A stretch of 57,933 nt of DNA from assembly GCF_014843845.1 (NCBI RefSeq), contig NZ_JHQS01000032.1:1-57933 (forward strand), in the 5' to 3' direction. A program made the position numbers and the translations under genes. Below are positions 24,034 through 33,465 of this stretch, piece by piece. The notes beneath the pieces were generated by a model. It saw nothing but the letters and a program-made list of their open reading frames with translations. It ran no database searches and was not told the DNA's origin. Every line of letters starts with the position of its first letter. The stretch's first letter is position 1. Origin of the DNA: Mesorhizobium amorphae (GTDB lineage Bacteria; Pseudomonadota; Alphaproteobacteria; Rhizobiales; Rhizobiaceae).

Positions 24034-24554
24034 TTCAGCATGCCGGCGACATGCTCGGCATGTTGCTGATGACCCTGGAAAATCTTCAGGCCGGTCTCCA
24101 GCAGGCTCTTTAGTCCGGCATTCTCCGCCGAGGGGATCAGCAGGGTTTCGAGCGCGCCGTTGACCTGCTTGTGGTAGGCAACTTCGTTGGCGACATAGGC
24201 CTTGTCGAAGGCCGCTCCCTCGAGCTTGGCGAGCTTGGCACGTTCCGCTTCCGCTGCCTTGCTTAGCGCCTGGCTGGTGGCGTTGTCTTCGGGCGTGACC
24301 TTCAGCTTCTTGACCAGGTCGAGCGCCTGCACGTTCACGGCTTCATGGTCGCGCACCATGTCGTTGGCGAAATCGACGACCTCCTTGGTCTTCGATTTCT
24401 CGATCGCCAGCTTGGCCGCCTCAACGTCGATCACCCCTGCCGTGTAGGCGATGTGGGCGATCTGCGGATCGGTCGGCTTGTCGGCGGCCCGTGCGATCGG
24501 GGTTGCGGAAACCAGAAGCAGCGCGGCCAGGGCGGCGGTGTGTTTGATAGACAT
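24030..24554 (-). CDS. DUF4142 exported protein, 174 aa
   Basis: A signal peptide (SIKHTAALAALLLVSATPIARA) is followed by a ferritin-like helical domain with DPQIAHIAYTAGVIDVEAAKLA and VVDFANDMVRDHEAVN, characteristic of DUF4142. These are periplasmic proteins of unknown function, often near stress sigma factors. The ribosome site AAGGAG fits the start at 24554. The first 124 bases lie inside the reading frame of the upstream ECF sigma gene. Confidence 0.85.
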   Translation of the reverse strand: MSIKHTAALAALLLVSATPIARAADKPTDPQIAHIAYTAGVIDVEAAKLAIEKSKTKEVVDFANDMVRDHEAVNVQALDLVKKLKVTPEDNATSQALSKAAEAERAKLAKLEGAAFDKAYVANEVAYHKQVNGALETLLIPSAENAGLKSLLETGLKIFQGHQQHAEHVAGMLK

Positions 24555-25207
24555 GGCATCTCCTTTGCCCGGGGTGCGTAATCGCATCGGAAGGCGTCGA
24601 GCAGCACCGGGCCGATCTCGTCGTCCAGTGCCTTGCGCACCAAAGCACGCGCCCGGTGCAGCCTGGTCTTGACGGTCTCGGGCCGCACGCCGAGCAGGTC
24701 GGCGGTCTCCTCGATGCTCAGTCCCTCGATGACGCGGGCCACGAAGACGGTGCGATAGACATCGGGCAGGCTGTCGGTCGCCCGTTCGACCAGACCGAGG
24801 ATCTGCCGCTGCGCCATCGTCCGCTCCGGATCGTCGCTTGGGTTGAGGGGAAACCGGATGATCTGCGCTTCCAGGTTTTCAGGCATCGCCATGGTACGCC
24901 GCCTTTTGCGCAGGCGCCCAAGCGCCTCGTTGATGACGATGCGCGACAGCCAGGTGGCCAAGGAGGATTCGCCGCGAAACGCACCAAGATTGGCGAAGGC
25001 GCTGACATAGGCCTCCTGGACAATGTCCTCCGCCTCGGCGTCGTTGCGCACCACGCCGCGCGCGATGCGGTAGAGCTTCTGGTTATGCGTCTTGATGATG
25101 GCGCGGAAGGCATCCGGTTCTCGGGCGAGCGCGCGGCGCACCAGCTGCATGTCGCTGGATAGGACGTCAGGTGCGGAAGCTGCGACCGCTGGCATTGCGA
25201 GTTTCCT
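24431..25207 (-). CDS. ECF RNA polymerase sigma factor, 258 aa, abnormal C-terminus
   Basis: Sigma region 2 (NQKLYRIARGVVRNDAEAEDIVQEAYVSAF) and region 4 (LPDVYRTVFVARVIEGLSIEETADLL, then RPETVKTRLHRARALVRK) are complete, with the conserved WLSRIVINEAL between. The normal ECF length is about 200 residues. Here the frame continues after DEIGPVLLDAF into Pro/Arg-rich sequence that overlaps the DUF4142 signal peptide region in another frame. This suggests loss of the original stop by a deletion or frameshift near 24580, though the functional domains are intact. It probably directs transcription of the DUF4142-cupredoxin pair. No anti-sigma gene is seen. Confidence 0.8.
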   Translation of the reverse strand, partial: RKLAMPAVAASAPDVLSSDMQLVRRALAREPDAFRAIIKTHNQKLYRIARGVVRNDAEAEDIVQEAYVSAFANLGAFRGESSLATWLSRIVINEALGRLRKRRRTMAMPENLEAQIIRFPLNPSDDPERTMAQRQILGLVERATDSLPDVYRTVFVARVIEGLSIEETADLLGVRPETVKTRLHRARALVRKALDDEIGPVLLDAFRCDYAPRAKEMPCLSNTPPPWPRCFWFPQPRSHGPPTSRPIRRSPTSPTRQG

Positions 25208-25295
25208 CATAGCGACCCGATCTCCAACGCTTGACCAGGACATTGGATGCGCCTGCCGGCAAAAGGTTCCCGGTCTCTTCTGGGGTCGGCGGCCT

Positions 25296-25619
25296 CTATC
25301 CTACAGCGTCGGCCAGCGCATTGTCTGCCGTCTGCACCCGCGCGGCCGCCGCCAGCAGGTCGGTCTGCGTGATCAGGCCGAGAATATGCCGCTCGCCGTC
25401 GACGATGACCACGGCATGGCTGCGCCCGTCGGTGAGCACGGAAAGCAGGCTCATCGCCGGCGTATCGGGCGAAGCCGAACCGGCCCTCGACATCACGCCC
25501 TTCACCGTATCGGTGGCCCTTGTCAGCTCGCGCAGCCCGACAGCGCCGACCAGCCTTGCCACGGTGTCGATGACAGGCAAGACATGGTCCGTCTCGCGAC
25601 GGCCTTCCAGCCGTTCCTT
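25296..25619 (-). pseudogene. Truncated CBS-domain protein
   Basis: The second CBS repeat is complete (VMSRAGSASPDTPAMSLL, DGRSHAVVIVDGERHILGLI and QTDLL). Only the end of a first CBS repeat (HVLPVIDTVARLVGAVGL) precedes it, and the frame is closed by a stop just before KERLEG. There is no ATG, only a TTG at 25580 in mid-domain. Similar C-termini occur in HPP-CBS membrane proteins, of which this seems a 5'-deleted remnant lying between the sigma factor and metC. Confidence 0.7.
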
Positions 25620-25666
25620 TCAGGATGTTGCACCGATTTTCCGATTCACCGTGGCAAGTGTCGGAA

Positions 25667-26836
25667 TCAGATGGCGGCTGCCGCCTCCAGCCCGCGCACA
25701 ATATCGGCCTTGAGATCCTCGACATCCTCGAGGCCGATCTGCAGGCGGATCAGCGGCCCGTCATAAGGACCTTTGGCAATCTTGCGGTCGCCGAGGAAGA
25801 CCGGCACCGCAAGGCTCTCATAGCCGCCCCAGGAATAGCCGAGGCCGAAGATTTTGAGCGCGTCGAGGAAGGCGTGCTGCTGCCTCTGTCCGCCGCCGTT
25901 GAGCACGACGGAGAAGATGCCGCTCGAGCCGCAGAAGTCGCGCTTCCACAGAGCGTAGTCGGGATGGCTGGGCAGCGCCGGATGCAGCACGCGCGCCACG
26001 CCCGGTTGACCTTCCAGCCAGCCGGCAATTTCGAGCGCGCTTTTCTGGTGATGCGCCAGCCTGACCCCCATGGTGCGCAGGCCGCGCAGCACCTGATAGA
26101 CGTCGTCCGGTCCGGAACAGCAGCCCATCGTGCAGAAACCTTCATAGAGCTGTTTCCAGCACGCCTCGTTGGCCGAGACGGTACCGAGCAGCACGTCGGA
26201 ATGACCGGCCGGGTATTTGGTCGCCGCATGGATCGAGATGTCGGCGCCATGGTCAAGCGGTTTGAAATAGAGCGGCGTCGCCCAGGTATTGTCCATCATG
26301 ACGATGGCGCCGGCCGCACGCGCTGCCTTGGCGATCGCCGGTATGTCCTGCACCTCGAACGTGTTGGAGGCAGGCGATTCCGTGAACACCACTTTTGTGT
26401 TTGGCTTGATCAGCGCGGCGATGCCGGCGCCGACATACGGATCGTAATACTCGACCTCGACGCCCAGCCGCTTCAGCATCGTGTCGGCGAAATTGCGCGT
26501 CGGATGATAGACGGAATCGACGATCAAGAGGTGATCGCCCGCCGAGACAAAGGTGAGCAGTGGTATCGTCACGGCCGCCAATCCCGACGGCACGACGATC
26601 GTGCCGGCCGAGCCTTCCAGCGCGTCGACGGCCAGCGCCAGCGCGTCGGTGGTCGGCGTGCCGCGCGTGCCATAGGTGTATTTCTGGCTGCGCGCCGCCA
26701 TCGAGGCCGCATCGGGATAAAGCACCGTCGAGGCATGCACGACAGGCGGATTGACGAAGCCGAAATAGTCGCGCGGATTGTTGCCCGAATGGGCAAGCCG
26801 CGTGTTGATGCCCATTTCGCTGCCGTCTTTCGCCAT
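25667..26836 (-). CDS. metC: Cystathionine beta-lyase, PLP-dependent, 389 aa
   Basis: A Cys/Met-metabolism PLP enzyme with the substrate/PLP regions KYTYGTRGTPTTDAL, VMMDNTWATPLYFKPL and the Schiff-base Lys in ATKYPAGHSDVLLG. It cleaves cystathionine to homocysteine, pyruvate and ammonia in the cytoplasm; related gamma-lyases cannot be fully excluded by eye, but the MDNTWATP-type motif fits MetC. Length is normal. It is divergent from the DUF1326 gene across a 358-base gap. Confidence 0.88.
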   Translation of the reverse strand: MAKDGSEMGINTRLAHSGNNPRDYFGFVNPPVVHASTVLYPDAASMAARSQKYTYGTRGTPTTDALALAVDALEGSAGTIVVPSGLAAVTIPLLTFVSAGDHLLIVDSVYHPTRNFADTMLKRLGVEVEYYDPYVGAGIAALIKPNTKVVFTESPASNTFEVQDIPAIAKAARAAGAIVMMDNTWATPLYFKPLDHGADISIHAATKYPAGHSDVLLGTVSANEACWKQLYEGFCTMGCCSGPDDVYQVLRGLRTMGVRLAHHQKSALEIAGWLEGQPGVARVLHPALPSHPDYALWKRDFCGSSGIFSVVLNGGGQRQQHAFLDALKIFGLGYSWGGYESLAVPVFLGDRKIAKGPYDGPLIRLQIGLEDVEDLKADIVRGLEAAAAI

Positions 26837-27194
26837 TGTTCTTGCCGTCCTTGGTCACGTGGGGAGGGCGCTAGCCATAGTGCGGCGGCACCGGCGGCGC
26901 AACCGGCCGAGACCCGCCAGCCGGCAGTCTTCGGATATGCCAATTCACTGCGGCAAAAGCGGTGAGGTCTCCCGCGGGATTCCGGCAGCGTGTCGGTCAG
27001 TGCCTCGCCGGCTGCTATCCGGTCTCCGCCGATCGGCCTATTGTCGGTGGCCGCGAAACGCATATACTTGAATTCTAATATTTATCGCCGGATTGCCTCG
27101 ATCAGAGCTGCCGGACGTTGCCGGTTAATCTCCTGGTCCCCAATCCGGACATCGCGCTCACAGAGCATGAGCGCGGCAACAGGAGGGGAATGTC
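26837..27194. promoter_or_regulatory. Divergent promoter region of metC and the DUF1326-DUF2182 genes
   Basis: About 358 bases without a gene. The most AT-rich spot is at 27063-27090 (TACTTGAATTCTAATATTTA), a good candidate for a forward promoter about 110 bases before the DUF1326 start. An AGGAGGGG ribosome site precedes that start. Confidence 0.45.
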
Positions 27195-27830
27195 ATGGCC
27201 GACGTCAAGTGGATGATCAAGGCGCGCGAATTCGTCAACTGCAACTGTTCCTACGGCTGCCCCTGCCAGTTCAACGCCCTGCCGACGCACGGGTCCTGCC
27301 GGGCCGTGGTCGGCGTGGAGATCGAAAGCGGCTATCACGGCGACACCAAGCTGGATGGCTTGCGCTTTGCCGGGATCTTCCGCTGGCCTGGCGCGATCCA
27401 CCACGGCAAGGGCGAGGCGGCGGTGGTCATCGACGAGCGGGCGACCGAGACGCAGCGCGGAGCGCTGCTTCGCATTCTCAGCGGTGAGGACACCGAACCC
27501 GGCGCGACCATATTCCAAGTCTTTTCGACCACGCTGGAGACGGTCCACGATCCGATCTTCGCGGCAATAGACTTCGAGGTCGACATCGATGCCCGAACGG
27601 CTCGTCTGGACGTGCCCGGCGTGACCAAGGGCCATGGCGAACCGATCAAGAATCCCGTCACCGGCAACGAGCATCGGGCGCGCATCGATCTCACGCACGG
27701 TTTCGAATATGTGCTCGCCGAGGTCGGGCGCGGCTGGACCAAGACTTCCGGCCCGATCAAATTCGAACTGGCTGATTCCCACAGCCATTTCGCCAATTTG
27801 CATCTCTCGCAAAGCGGCATCGTGCATTGA
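27195..27830 (+). CDS. DUF1326 protein, 211 aa
   Basis: The protein begins with a Cys-rich segment, REFVNCNCSYGCPCQFNALP, whose paired Cys residues suggest metal binding. GKGEAAVVIDERAT and FEYVLAEVGRGWTKTSG are further conserved-looking blocks. There is no signal peptide. The family has no established function. It is ten bases from the DUF2182 membrane gene; the two domain families frequently occur as neighbours, so they are likely partners in one membrane process. Confidence 0.85.
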   Translation: MADVKWMIKAREFVNCNCSYGCPCQFNALPTHGSCRAVVGVEIESGYHGDTKLDGLRFAGIFRWPGAIHHGKGEAAVVIDERATETQRGALLRILSGEDTEPGATIFQVFSTTLETVHDPIFAAIDFEVDIDARTARLDVPGVTKGHGEPIKNPVTGNEHRARIDLTHGFEYVLAEVGRGWTKTSGPIKFELADSHSHFANLHLSQSGIVH

Positions 27831-27839
27831 TCTGACCCG

Positions 27840-28697
27840 ATGAGCGACACAGCCCTGGAGGCGGTGCTGCGGCGCGACCGTGCGGTCGTGGCGGTCGCGC
27901 TCGTCCTGATCGCCGGGCTCGCCTGGGCCTATGTCTTGTGGCTTGCCGCCGACATGGCGATGCCTGCCGCGACCGCGCCGGCCGCGGGCGGCGACATGGC
28001 CGGCATGGACATGTCGGGCATGGACATGTCGGGTATGGATATGGGCACAACGGCAGCACCGGGTTTCCGCGCCTGGGCGCCGGCCGACTTCGCCTTCATC
28101 TTCACCATGTGGGCCGTGATGATGGTCGGCATGATGACGCCGTCGGTTGCGCCGATGCTGCTGCTCTACGCCGGCGTCGGCCGCAAGGCCAAGGCCGGCG
28201 GCCGCCCGATCGCCTCGACGGCATGGTTCTTTACCGGCTACCTCCTCGTCTGGATTGCCTTCAGCGTTGCCGCGACCGGCGCGCAGTGGCTGCTTGCTCG
28301 CCTCGCATTGCTCAGTCCGATGATGGCCGCCAACAGTGCGGTTTTCGGCGGCGTGATTCTCATCGCTGCCGGCATCTATCAATGGACGCCGATCAAGGGC
28401 GTCTGCCTGCGGCAATGCCAGGCGCCGATCGCGTTCCTGGCGAGCCATGGCGGTTTTCGCTCCTATCCGCTTGGCGCGCTTCGGCTCGGCGTCGAGCACG
28501 GCGCCTATTGCCTCGGCTGCTGCTGGGCGCTGATGGCGCTCCTCTTCGTCGGCGGTGTCATGAACGTCCTGTGGATTGCCGGCATCGCAATCCTCGTACT
28601 TCTCGAAAAGACCATGCCCACCGGGCAATTGATTCCGCGCATCTCCGGCGCGCTGATGGCGGCAATCGGCGCGTGGCTGCTCGTTCGGGCGCTTTGA
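27840..28697 (+). CDS. DUF2182 predicted metal-binding membrane protein, 285 aa
   Basis: About seven helices, with MWAVMMVGMMTPSVAP and LGVEHGAYCLGCCWALMALL as the conserved Met- and Cys-rich membrane motifs of DUF2182. Between helix 1 and helix 2 is a periplasmic-side insert (residues 50-75) with the repeat MAGMDMSGMDM, a Met/Asp pattern resembling copper-binding stretches of Cu resistance proteins. Together with the Cys-rich DUF1326 partner this hints at handling of a soft metal such as copper; that is inference. Co-transcribed with DUF1326. Confidence 0.85.
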   Translation: MSDTALEAVLRRDRAVVAVALVLIAGLAWAYVLWLAADMAMPAATAPAAGGDMAGMDMSGMDMSGMDMGTTAAPGFRAWAPADFAFIFTMWAVMMVGMMTPSVAPMLLLYAGVGRKAKAGGRPIASTAWFFTGYLLVWIAFSVAATGAQWLLARLALLSPMMAANSAVFGGVILIAAGIYQWTPIKGVCLRQCQAPIAFLASHGGFRSYPLGALRLGVEHGAYCLGCCWALMALLFVGGVMNVLWIAGIAILVLLEKTMPTGQLIPRISGALMAAIGAWLLVRAL

Positions 28698-29087
28698 GCA
28701 GCCGTTTCCCGTCCTCCGGCTCATCGCGTGATCAAGCCAGCGACACAAAGCAAATCCAGACCTCGGATTTCGCCGCTGCGGCGCGGATTTGCGATGATCG
28801 GACTTTGCCGGCTTTGTATGCGGTGCTGACCAATTTGCGGGCGGCCTTGTATGCAATTCAGGCATTTCCGGCAATTGGTTTTCAAACGCATTCGAATTCG
28901 GTCATTTCCCTTGACCTCACAGAAATAATCGCCTTCGATGCAGTTCGTGAATGGGAGGCAGCGCGTCGGTTGCGACGCGGGGTTCCGGTAGTGGGCCGGA
29001 ATGGGAGCTGTATTCACGCACGGGAAAAGATTCAGGTTTTGCCTGAGAAACAGGGGCACCTGTAAAACAGAAAAGGGTCTGTGGGTT
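28698..29087 (+). promoter_or_regulatory. Long leader/promoter region of aapJQMP
   Basis: The 390 bases before aapJ hold no gene I can support. The region has alternating AT-rich patches (28860-28930) and an A-rich stretch before the aapJ ribosome site (GAAAAGGG). aapJ mRNAs of several rhizobia are controlled by AbcR-type small RNAs near the ribosome site; whether this leader is a target cannot be seen here. Confidence 0.4.
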
Positions 29088-30116
29088 ATGAAACACATTG
29101 CAATCGGCATTCTCGGCGCCGCCGCGCTTGGATTGACGGCTACGGCCGCTTCGGCCGGCACGCTCGACACCGTCAAACAGAAGGGCTTCATTCAGTGCGG
29201 CGTGTCGACCGGCCTGGCCGGCTTCTCGGCGCCCGACGACAAGGGTGACTGGCAAGGCATCGACGCGGACTTCTGCCGCGCAGTCGCCGGGGCTGTCTTC
29301 GGTGATGGCACCAAGGTCAAGTTCACGCCGCTCAGCGCCAAGGAACGCTTCACCGCACTGCAGTCGGGCGAAGTCGACATCCTGTCGCGCAACACTACCT
29401 GGACCATCAATCGCGATACCGCGCTCGGCCTGAACTTCATCGGCGTCACCTACTATGACGGCCAGGGTTTCATGATCAACGCCAAGAAGCTGCCGGGCGT
29501 GAATTCGGCGCTGCAGCTTTCGGGCGCCGCCGTCTGCGTGCAGAGCGGCACCACGACCGAACTCAACCTTGCCGACTACTTCAAGTCGAACAAGATGGAG
29601 TACAACCCGGTCGTCTTCGAGAAGCTGGAAGAGGTCAACGCCGCCTATGACGCCGGCCGTTGCGACGTCTATACCACGGACCAGTCGGGCCTCTATGGCA
29701 TACGCCTGACCCTCGGCGCACCCGCCGACCATGTCGTGCTGCCCGAGATCATCTCCAAGGAGCCGCTCGGACCGGCCGTGCGCCAGGGCGACGACCAGTG
29801 GTACCACATCGTCAAGTGGACCTATTTCGCGCTCCTGCAGGCAGAGGAACTCGGCATCACCAAGGCCAATGTCGAGGAGATGAAGGCCTCCGACAATCCC
29901 GAGATCAAGCGTGTGCTCGGTACCGAGCCTGAGACCAAGATCGGCACCGATCTCGGCGTCTCCAACGACTGGGTCGTGAATATAGTCAAGGCAGTGGGCA
30001 ATTACGGCGAAATGTTCGAGCGCAATGTCGGCTCGGGCAGCCCGCTCAAGATCGCGCGCGGCATCAACGCGCTGTGGACCAAGGGCGGCCTGCAATACGC
30101 TCCGCCGATCCGCTGA
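29088..30116 (+). CDS. aapJ: General L-amino-acid ABC transporter, substrate-binding protein AapJ, 342 aa
   Basis: A signal peptide (GILGAAALGLTATAASAG) precedes a type II binding protein of the polar amino acid family: TLDTVKQKGFIQCGVSTGLAGF, GIDADFCRAVAGAVFGDG, ERFTALQSGEVDILSRNTTW. Full length. It binds a broad range of L-amino acids in the periplasm and delivers them to AapQM. First gene of aapJQMP, with a long leader and no other promoter evident within the operon. The start at 29088 is set by the signal peptide. Confidence 0.95.
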   Translation: MKHIAIGILGAAALGLTATAASAGTLDTVKQKGFIQCGVSTGLAGFSAPDDKGDWQGIDADFCRAVAGAVFGDGTKVKFTPLSAKERFTALQSGEVDILSRNTTWTINRDTALGLNFIGVTYYDGQGFMINAKKLPGVNSALQLSGAAVCVQSGTTTELNLADYFKSNKMEYNPVVFEKLEEVNAAYDAGRCDVYTTDQSGLYGIRLTLGAPADHVVLPEIISKEPLGPAVRQGDDQWYHIVKWTYFALLQAEELGITKANVEEMKASDNPEIKRVLGTEPETKIGTDLGVSNDWVVNIVKAVGNYGEMFERNVGSGSPLKIARGINALWTKGGLQYAPPIR

Positions 30117-30179
30117 TCGAAATGTGATCCGGGAGGCAGATGATCTGCCTTCCGGTTTCTCTTTCCAGGGGACGGTCGC

Positions 30180-31367
30180 ATGGCATCGCAGGAAATTCTT
30201 CGCGAGGAGCCAAGTCGGGCTTCCTTCGTAAATGATCCAAAGGTCCGCAGCATATTCTTCCAGGTCTTGGTTGTCGTCTTGCTGGGGGCGGGCGTCTGGT
30301 GGATTGTCCAAAACACCATCGACAATCTGGCGCGGCTTCACATTGCATCGGGGTTCGGCTTCCTCAGGGGGCGCGCCGGCTTCGACATTTCTGACACCGC
30401 GATCGCTTATTCGTCGGATTCGACCTATGGCCGCGCCATCGTCGTCGGCTTCATCAATACCCTTATTGTTGCCGGCGCCGGTATCGTCACCGCGACCCTC
30501 ATCGGCTTCATCCTCGGCATCGGCCGGCTGTCGCGCAACTGGCTGATCCGCAAGATCTGCATGGTCTATGTCGAAATCTTCCGCAACATACCGCCGCTGC
30601 TGGTCATCTTCTTCTGGTATTCCGGTGTGCTTGCCGTGCTTCCCATACCGCGCGAGAGCATCAACCTGCCTTTCGGCTCCTTCCTCAACCAGCGCGGTTT
30701 CTATTTTCCGCGCGCCGTCTGGGGCGACGGCTCCTGGTTGATCTTCGTCGCTTTGCTTGTCGGCATTGCCATGGCGTGGTTCGTCGCCCGCAAGGCGCGT
30801 CAGCGGCAAATGGCCACCGGCCAGCAATTCCCGGTGTTCTGGACATCGCTGGCGCTGGTCGTCGGCCTGCCGCTGCTCGCCTACGCGCTGAGCGGCTTCC
30901 CGCTGACGTTTGATTTTCCGAAGCAATCGACCTTCAACCTGACCGGTGGCTTCCAGGTCAAGCCGGAGTTCCTGTCGCTCTATCTGGCGCTGTCCTGCTA
31001 TACGGCGGCCTTTATTGCCGAGATCGTGCGCGCCGGCATTGTGGGCGTCAGCAAGGGCCAGACCGAGGCAGCAGGTGCGCTCGGCTTGCGGCCGGGATCG
31101 ATCCTGCGGCTGGTCGTCGTGCCGCAGGCGATGCGCATCATCATCCCGCCGCTGACCAGCCAGTATCTCAACCTGACCAAGAACTCCTCGCTGGCCATCG
31201 CCATCGGCTATCCCGATTTGACGGCGACAGCCGGTACCGTGCTGAACCAGACCGGCCAGGCGATCGAATGCGTGCTGATCATGATGGTTGTCTATCTCGT
31301 GCTCAGCCTGCTGACCTCGGCGGTCATGAACGTGGTCAACGCCAGAATGGCGCTGGTGGAGAGGTAG
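30180..31367 (+). CDS. aapQ: General L-amino-acid ABC transporter permease AapQ, 395 aa
   Basis: HisMQ-type permease with the long insertion between the first helices typical of AapQ/Bzt[21 protein letters not shown] and the coupling EAA-like loop [13 protein letters not shown] with [20 protein letters not shown] are clear. About eight helices. It forms the membrane channel with AapM. It lies 63 bases after aapJ, with the ATG at 30180 following AGGGGA. Confidence 0.95.
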   Translation: MASQEILREEPSRASFVNDPKVRSIFFQVLVVVLLGAGVWWIVQNTIDNLARLHIASGFGFLRGRAGFDISDTAIAYSSDSTYGRAIVVGFINTLIVAGAGIVTATLIGFILGIGRLSRNWLIRKICMVYVEIFRNIPPLLVIFFWYSGVLAVLPIPRESINLPFGSFLNQRGFYFPRAVWGDGSWLIFVALLVGIAMAWFVARKARQRQMATGQQFPVFWTSLALVVGLPLLAYALSGFPLTFDFPKQSTFNLTGGFQVKPEFLSLYLALSCYTAAFIAEIVRAGIVGVSKGQTEAAGALGLRPGSILRLVVVPQAMRIIIPPLTSQYLNLTKNSSLAIAIGYPDLTATAGTVLNQTGQAIECVLIMMVVYLVLSLLTSAVMNVVNARMALVER

Positions 31368-31371
31368 GGCC

Positions 31372-32529
31372 ATGCAGGAACACGACACCTCCTGGGTTCG
31401 CACCGAAATGGCGTTGGCGCAGCAGGCGCCAGCCGGCGTGCGAGGTCCTGGCGCCTGGGTGCGCAAGAACCTGGTCGGTTCGGTTGGCGATGCCATCCTG
31501 ACCATCATCGGCATCGCGCTGGTGGTGATGATCCTACCGCAAGTCATCAACTGGGCCTTCCTCAACGCACAGTGGACCGGCGCTGACCGCACATTCTGTG
31601 CCACGGTGGCGCAGGGCGGCATCCAGCCGGACGGCTGGTCCGGTGCCTGCTGGGCCTTCGTCAATGCCAAGTTCGGCCAGTTCATGTTCGGCCGCTATCC
31701 GATCGAGGAGCGCTGGCGGCCGATCCTGATCGCCATCCTGTTCGTGGCGTTGCTGGTGCCGCTGCTCATCCCGAAGGTACCGCACAAGGGGTTGAACGCC
31801 ATTCTGTTCTTCCTGGCGATGCCGATCCTTGCCTTCATCCTGCTGGTCGGCGGCATGTTCGGCCTGCCGCATGTCGAAACTCCGCTGTGGGGCGGCCTGC
31901 TGGTGACGCTCAGCCTGTCCTTCGTCGGCATTGCCGCGTCGCTGCCGATCGGCATCGTGCTGGCGCTCGGCAGGCGCTCGAAGATGCCGATCGTCAAGGC
32001 GCTGTGCGTGGTCTTCATCGAGACCGTGCGCGGCATCCCGCTGATCACCGTTCTGTTCATGGCCAGCGTCATGCTGCCGCTGTTCCTGCCGGCCGGCGTC
32101 ACCTTCGACAAGCTCCTACGCGCGCTGATCGGTGTGTCGCTGTTCGCCGCTGCCTACATGGCCGAAGTGGTGCGCGGCGGCCTGCAAGCCATCCCCAAGG
32201 GCCAGTATGAGGGTGCCGATTCGCTCGGCCTCGGTTACTGGCAGAAGATGGGCCTGATCGTGTTGCCGCAGGCGCTGAAGCTGGTCATTCCAGGCATCGT
32301 CAACACCTTCATCGGCATGTTCAAGGACACCAGCCTTGTCTACATTATCGGCATGTTCGACCTGCTCGGCGTCGTCAAGCTGAACTTCTCCGATGCCAAC
32401 TGGGCAACGCCGCAGACGGCTAGGTCCGGCCTGATCTTCGCTGCCTTCGTCTTCTGGCTGTTCTGCTTCGGCATGTCGCGCTATTCAATGTTCACGGAAC
32501 GCCGGCTCGACACCGGCCACAAACGCTAA
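31372..32529 (+). CDS. aapM: General L-amino-acid ABC transporter permease AapM, 385 aa
   Basis: Second HisMQ-type permease: [17 protein letters not shown], the coupling loop [15 protein letters not shown] and [19 protein letters not shown]. Its insertion before the core contains [14 protein letters not shown] and is typical of AapM/BztC. It starts four bases after aapQ, so translation is probably coupled. Confidence 0.95.
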   Translation: MQEHDTSWVRTEMALAQQAPAGVRGPGAWVRKNLVGSVGDAILTIIGIALVVMILPQVINWAFLNAQWTGADRTFCATVAQGGIQPDGWSGACWAFVNAKFGQFMFGRYPIEERWRPILIAILFVALLVPLLIPKVPHKGLNAILFFLAMPILAFILLVGGMFGLPHVETPLWGGLLVTLSLSFVGIAASLPIGIVLALGRRSKMPIVKALCVVFIETVRGIPLITVLFMASVMLPLFLPAGVTFDKLLRALIGVSLFAAAYMAEVVRGGLQAIPKGQYEGADSLGLGYWQKMGLIVLPQALKLVIPGIVNTFIGMFKDTSLVYIIGMFDLLGVVKLNFSDANWATPQTARSGLIFAAFVFWLFCFGMSRYSMFTERRLDTGHKR

Positions 32530-32550
32530 GAACAAAAAAGGGGAATTGCC

Positions 32551-33354
32551 ATGGCCACTGAAAACGCCGTCAGCGCGGAAGAAATCAAGGTCAACGCCGC
32601 CAAGATGCATATCTCGACCACCGATGTCGCCATCGACATCATCGGTATGCACAAATGGTATGGCGAGTTCCATGTGCTGAAGGACATCAACCTCAAGGTG
32701 ATGCGCGGCGAGCGCATCGTCATCTGCGGTCCGTCCGGCTCCGGCAAGTCGACCATGATCCGCTGCATCAACCGGCTGGAGGAGCACCAGAAGGGCAAGA
32801 TCATCGTCGACGGCAAGGAACTCACCAACGATCTCAAGAAGATCGACGAGGTGCGCCGCGAGGTCGGTATGGTGTTCCAGCATTTCAACCTGTTCCCGCA
32901 CCTGACCATCCTGGAAAACTGCACGCTGGCGCCGATCTGGGTGCGCAAGACGCCGAAGAAGCAGGCCGAGGAAATCGCCATGCACTTCCTCAAGCGCGTC
33001 AAGATCCCGGAACAGGCCCACAAATATCCGGGCCAGCTGTCCGGCGGCCAGCAGCAGCGCGTGGCGATCGCGCGCTCGCTGTGCATGAACCCGCGCATCA
33101 TGCTGTTCGACGAGCCGACCTCGGCGCTCGATCCGGAGATGATCAAGGAAGTGCTGGAGACGATGGTGGGCCTCGCCGAAGAAGGCATGACCATGCTGTG
33201 CGTCACCCACGAGATGGGCTTTGCCCGCAAGGTCGCCAACCGGGTGATCTTCATGGACCAGGGCCAGATCGTCGAGCAGAACACGCCGGCCGAGTTCTTC
33301 GACCACCCGCGCCATGAGCGCACGAAACTGTTCCTGTCGCAGATCCTGCACTGA
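32551..33354 (+). CDS. aapP: General L-amino-acid ABC transporter ATPase AapP, 267 aa
   Basis: Complete ABC ATPase: Walker [11 protein letters not shown]-loop [11 protein letters not shown], signature LSGGQQQR, Walker [15 protein letters not shown] and the switch His in VTHEMGF. It energises uptake through AapQM from the cytoplasmic side. It follows aapM by 21 bases and is followed by a strong terminator, closing the operon. Confidence 0.96.
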   Translation: MATENAVSAEEIKVNAAKMHISTTDVAIDIIGMHKWYGEFHVLKDINLKVMRGERIVICGPSGSGKSTMIRCINRLEEHQKGKIIVDGKELTNDLKKIDEVRREVGMVFQHFNLFPHLTILENCTLAPIWVRKTPKKQAEEIAMHFLKRVKIPEQAHKYPGQLSGGQQQRVAIARSLCMNPRIMLFDEPTSALDPEMIKEVLETMVGLAEEGMTMLCVTHEMGFARKVANRVIFMDQGQIVEQNTPAEFFDHPRHERTKLFLSQILH

Positions 33355-33377
33355 CCGATCCGACACAGATCGAGAGG

Positions 33378-33405
33378 GCCCGGCCGCATCGCGGCCGGGC
33401 TTTTT
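33378..33405 (+). terminator. Terminator of aapJQMP
   Basis: GCCCGGCCGC and GCGGCCGGGC form a perfect ten-base-pair stem with an ATC loop, followed by five T. Confidence 0.92.
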
Positions 33406-33465
33406 GCGTTTTGGCGGTCAGGTAATGATCGCCTGCGTTGAAACGCGACGGGACTGCAGAGCCTG

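Noticed and set aside
24431..24554. ECF/DUF4142 overlap as evidence for a fused protein
   Set aside because: The two are in different frames, and the DUF4142 gene has its own ribosome site and signal peptide.
25625..26965. 446-codon plus-strand frame
   Set aside because: Antisense shadow of metC; His/Arg-rich without fold signals.
28917..31685. 922-codon minus-strand frame
   Set aside because: Entirely antisense to aapJ, aapQ and the start of aapM; its Asp/His/Gln-rich text reflects codon bias.
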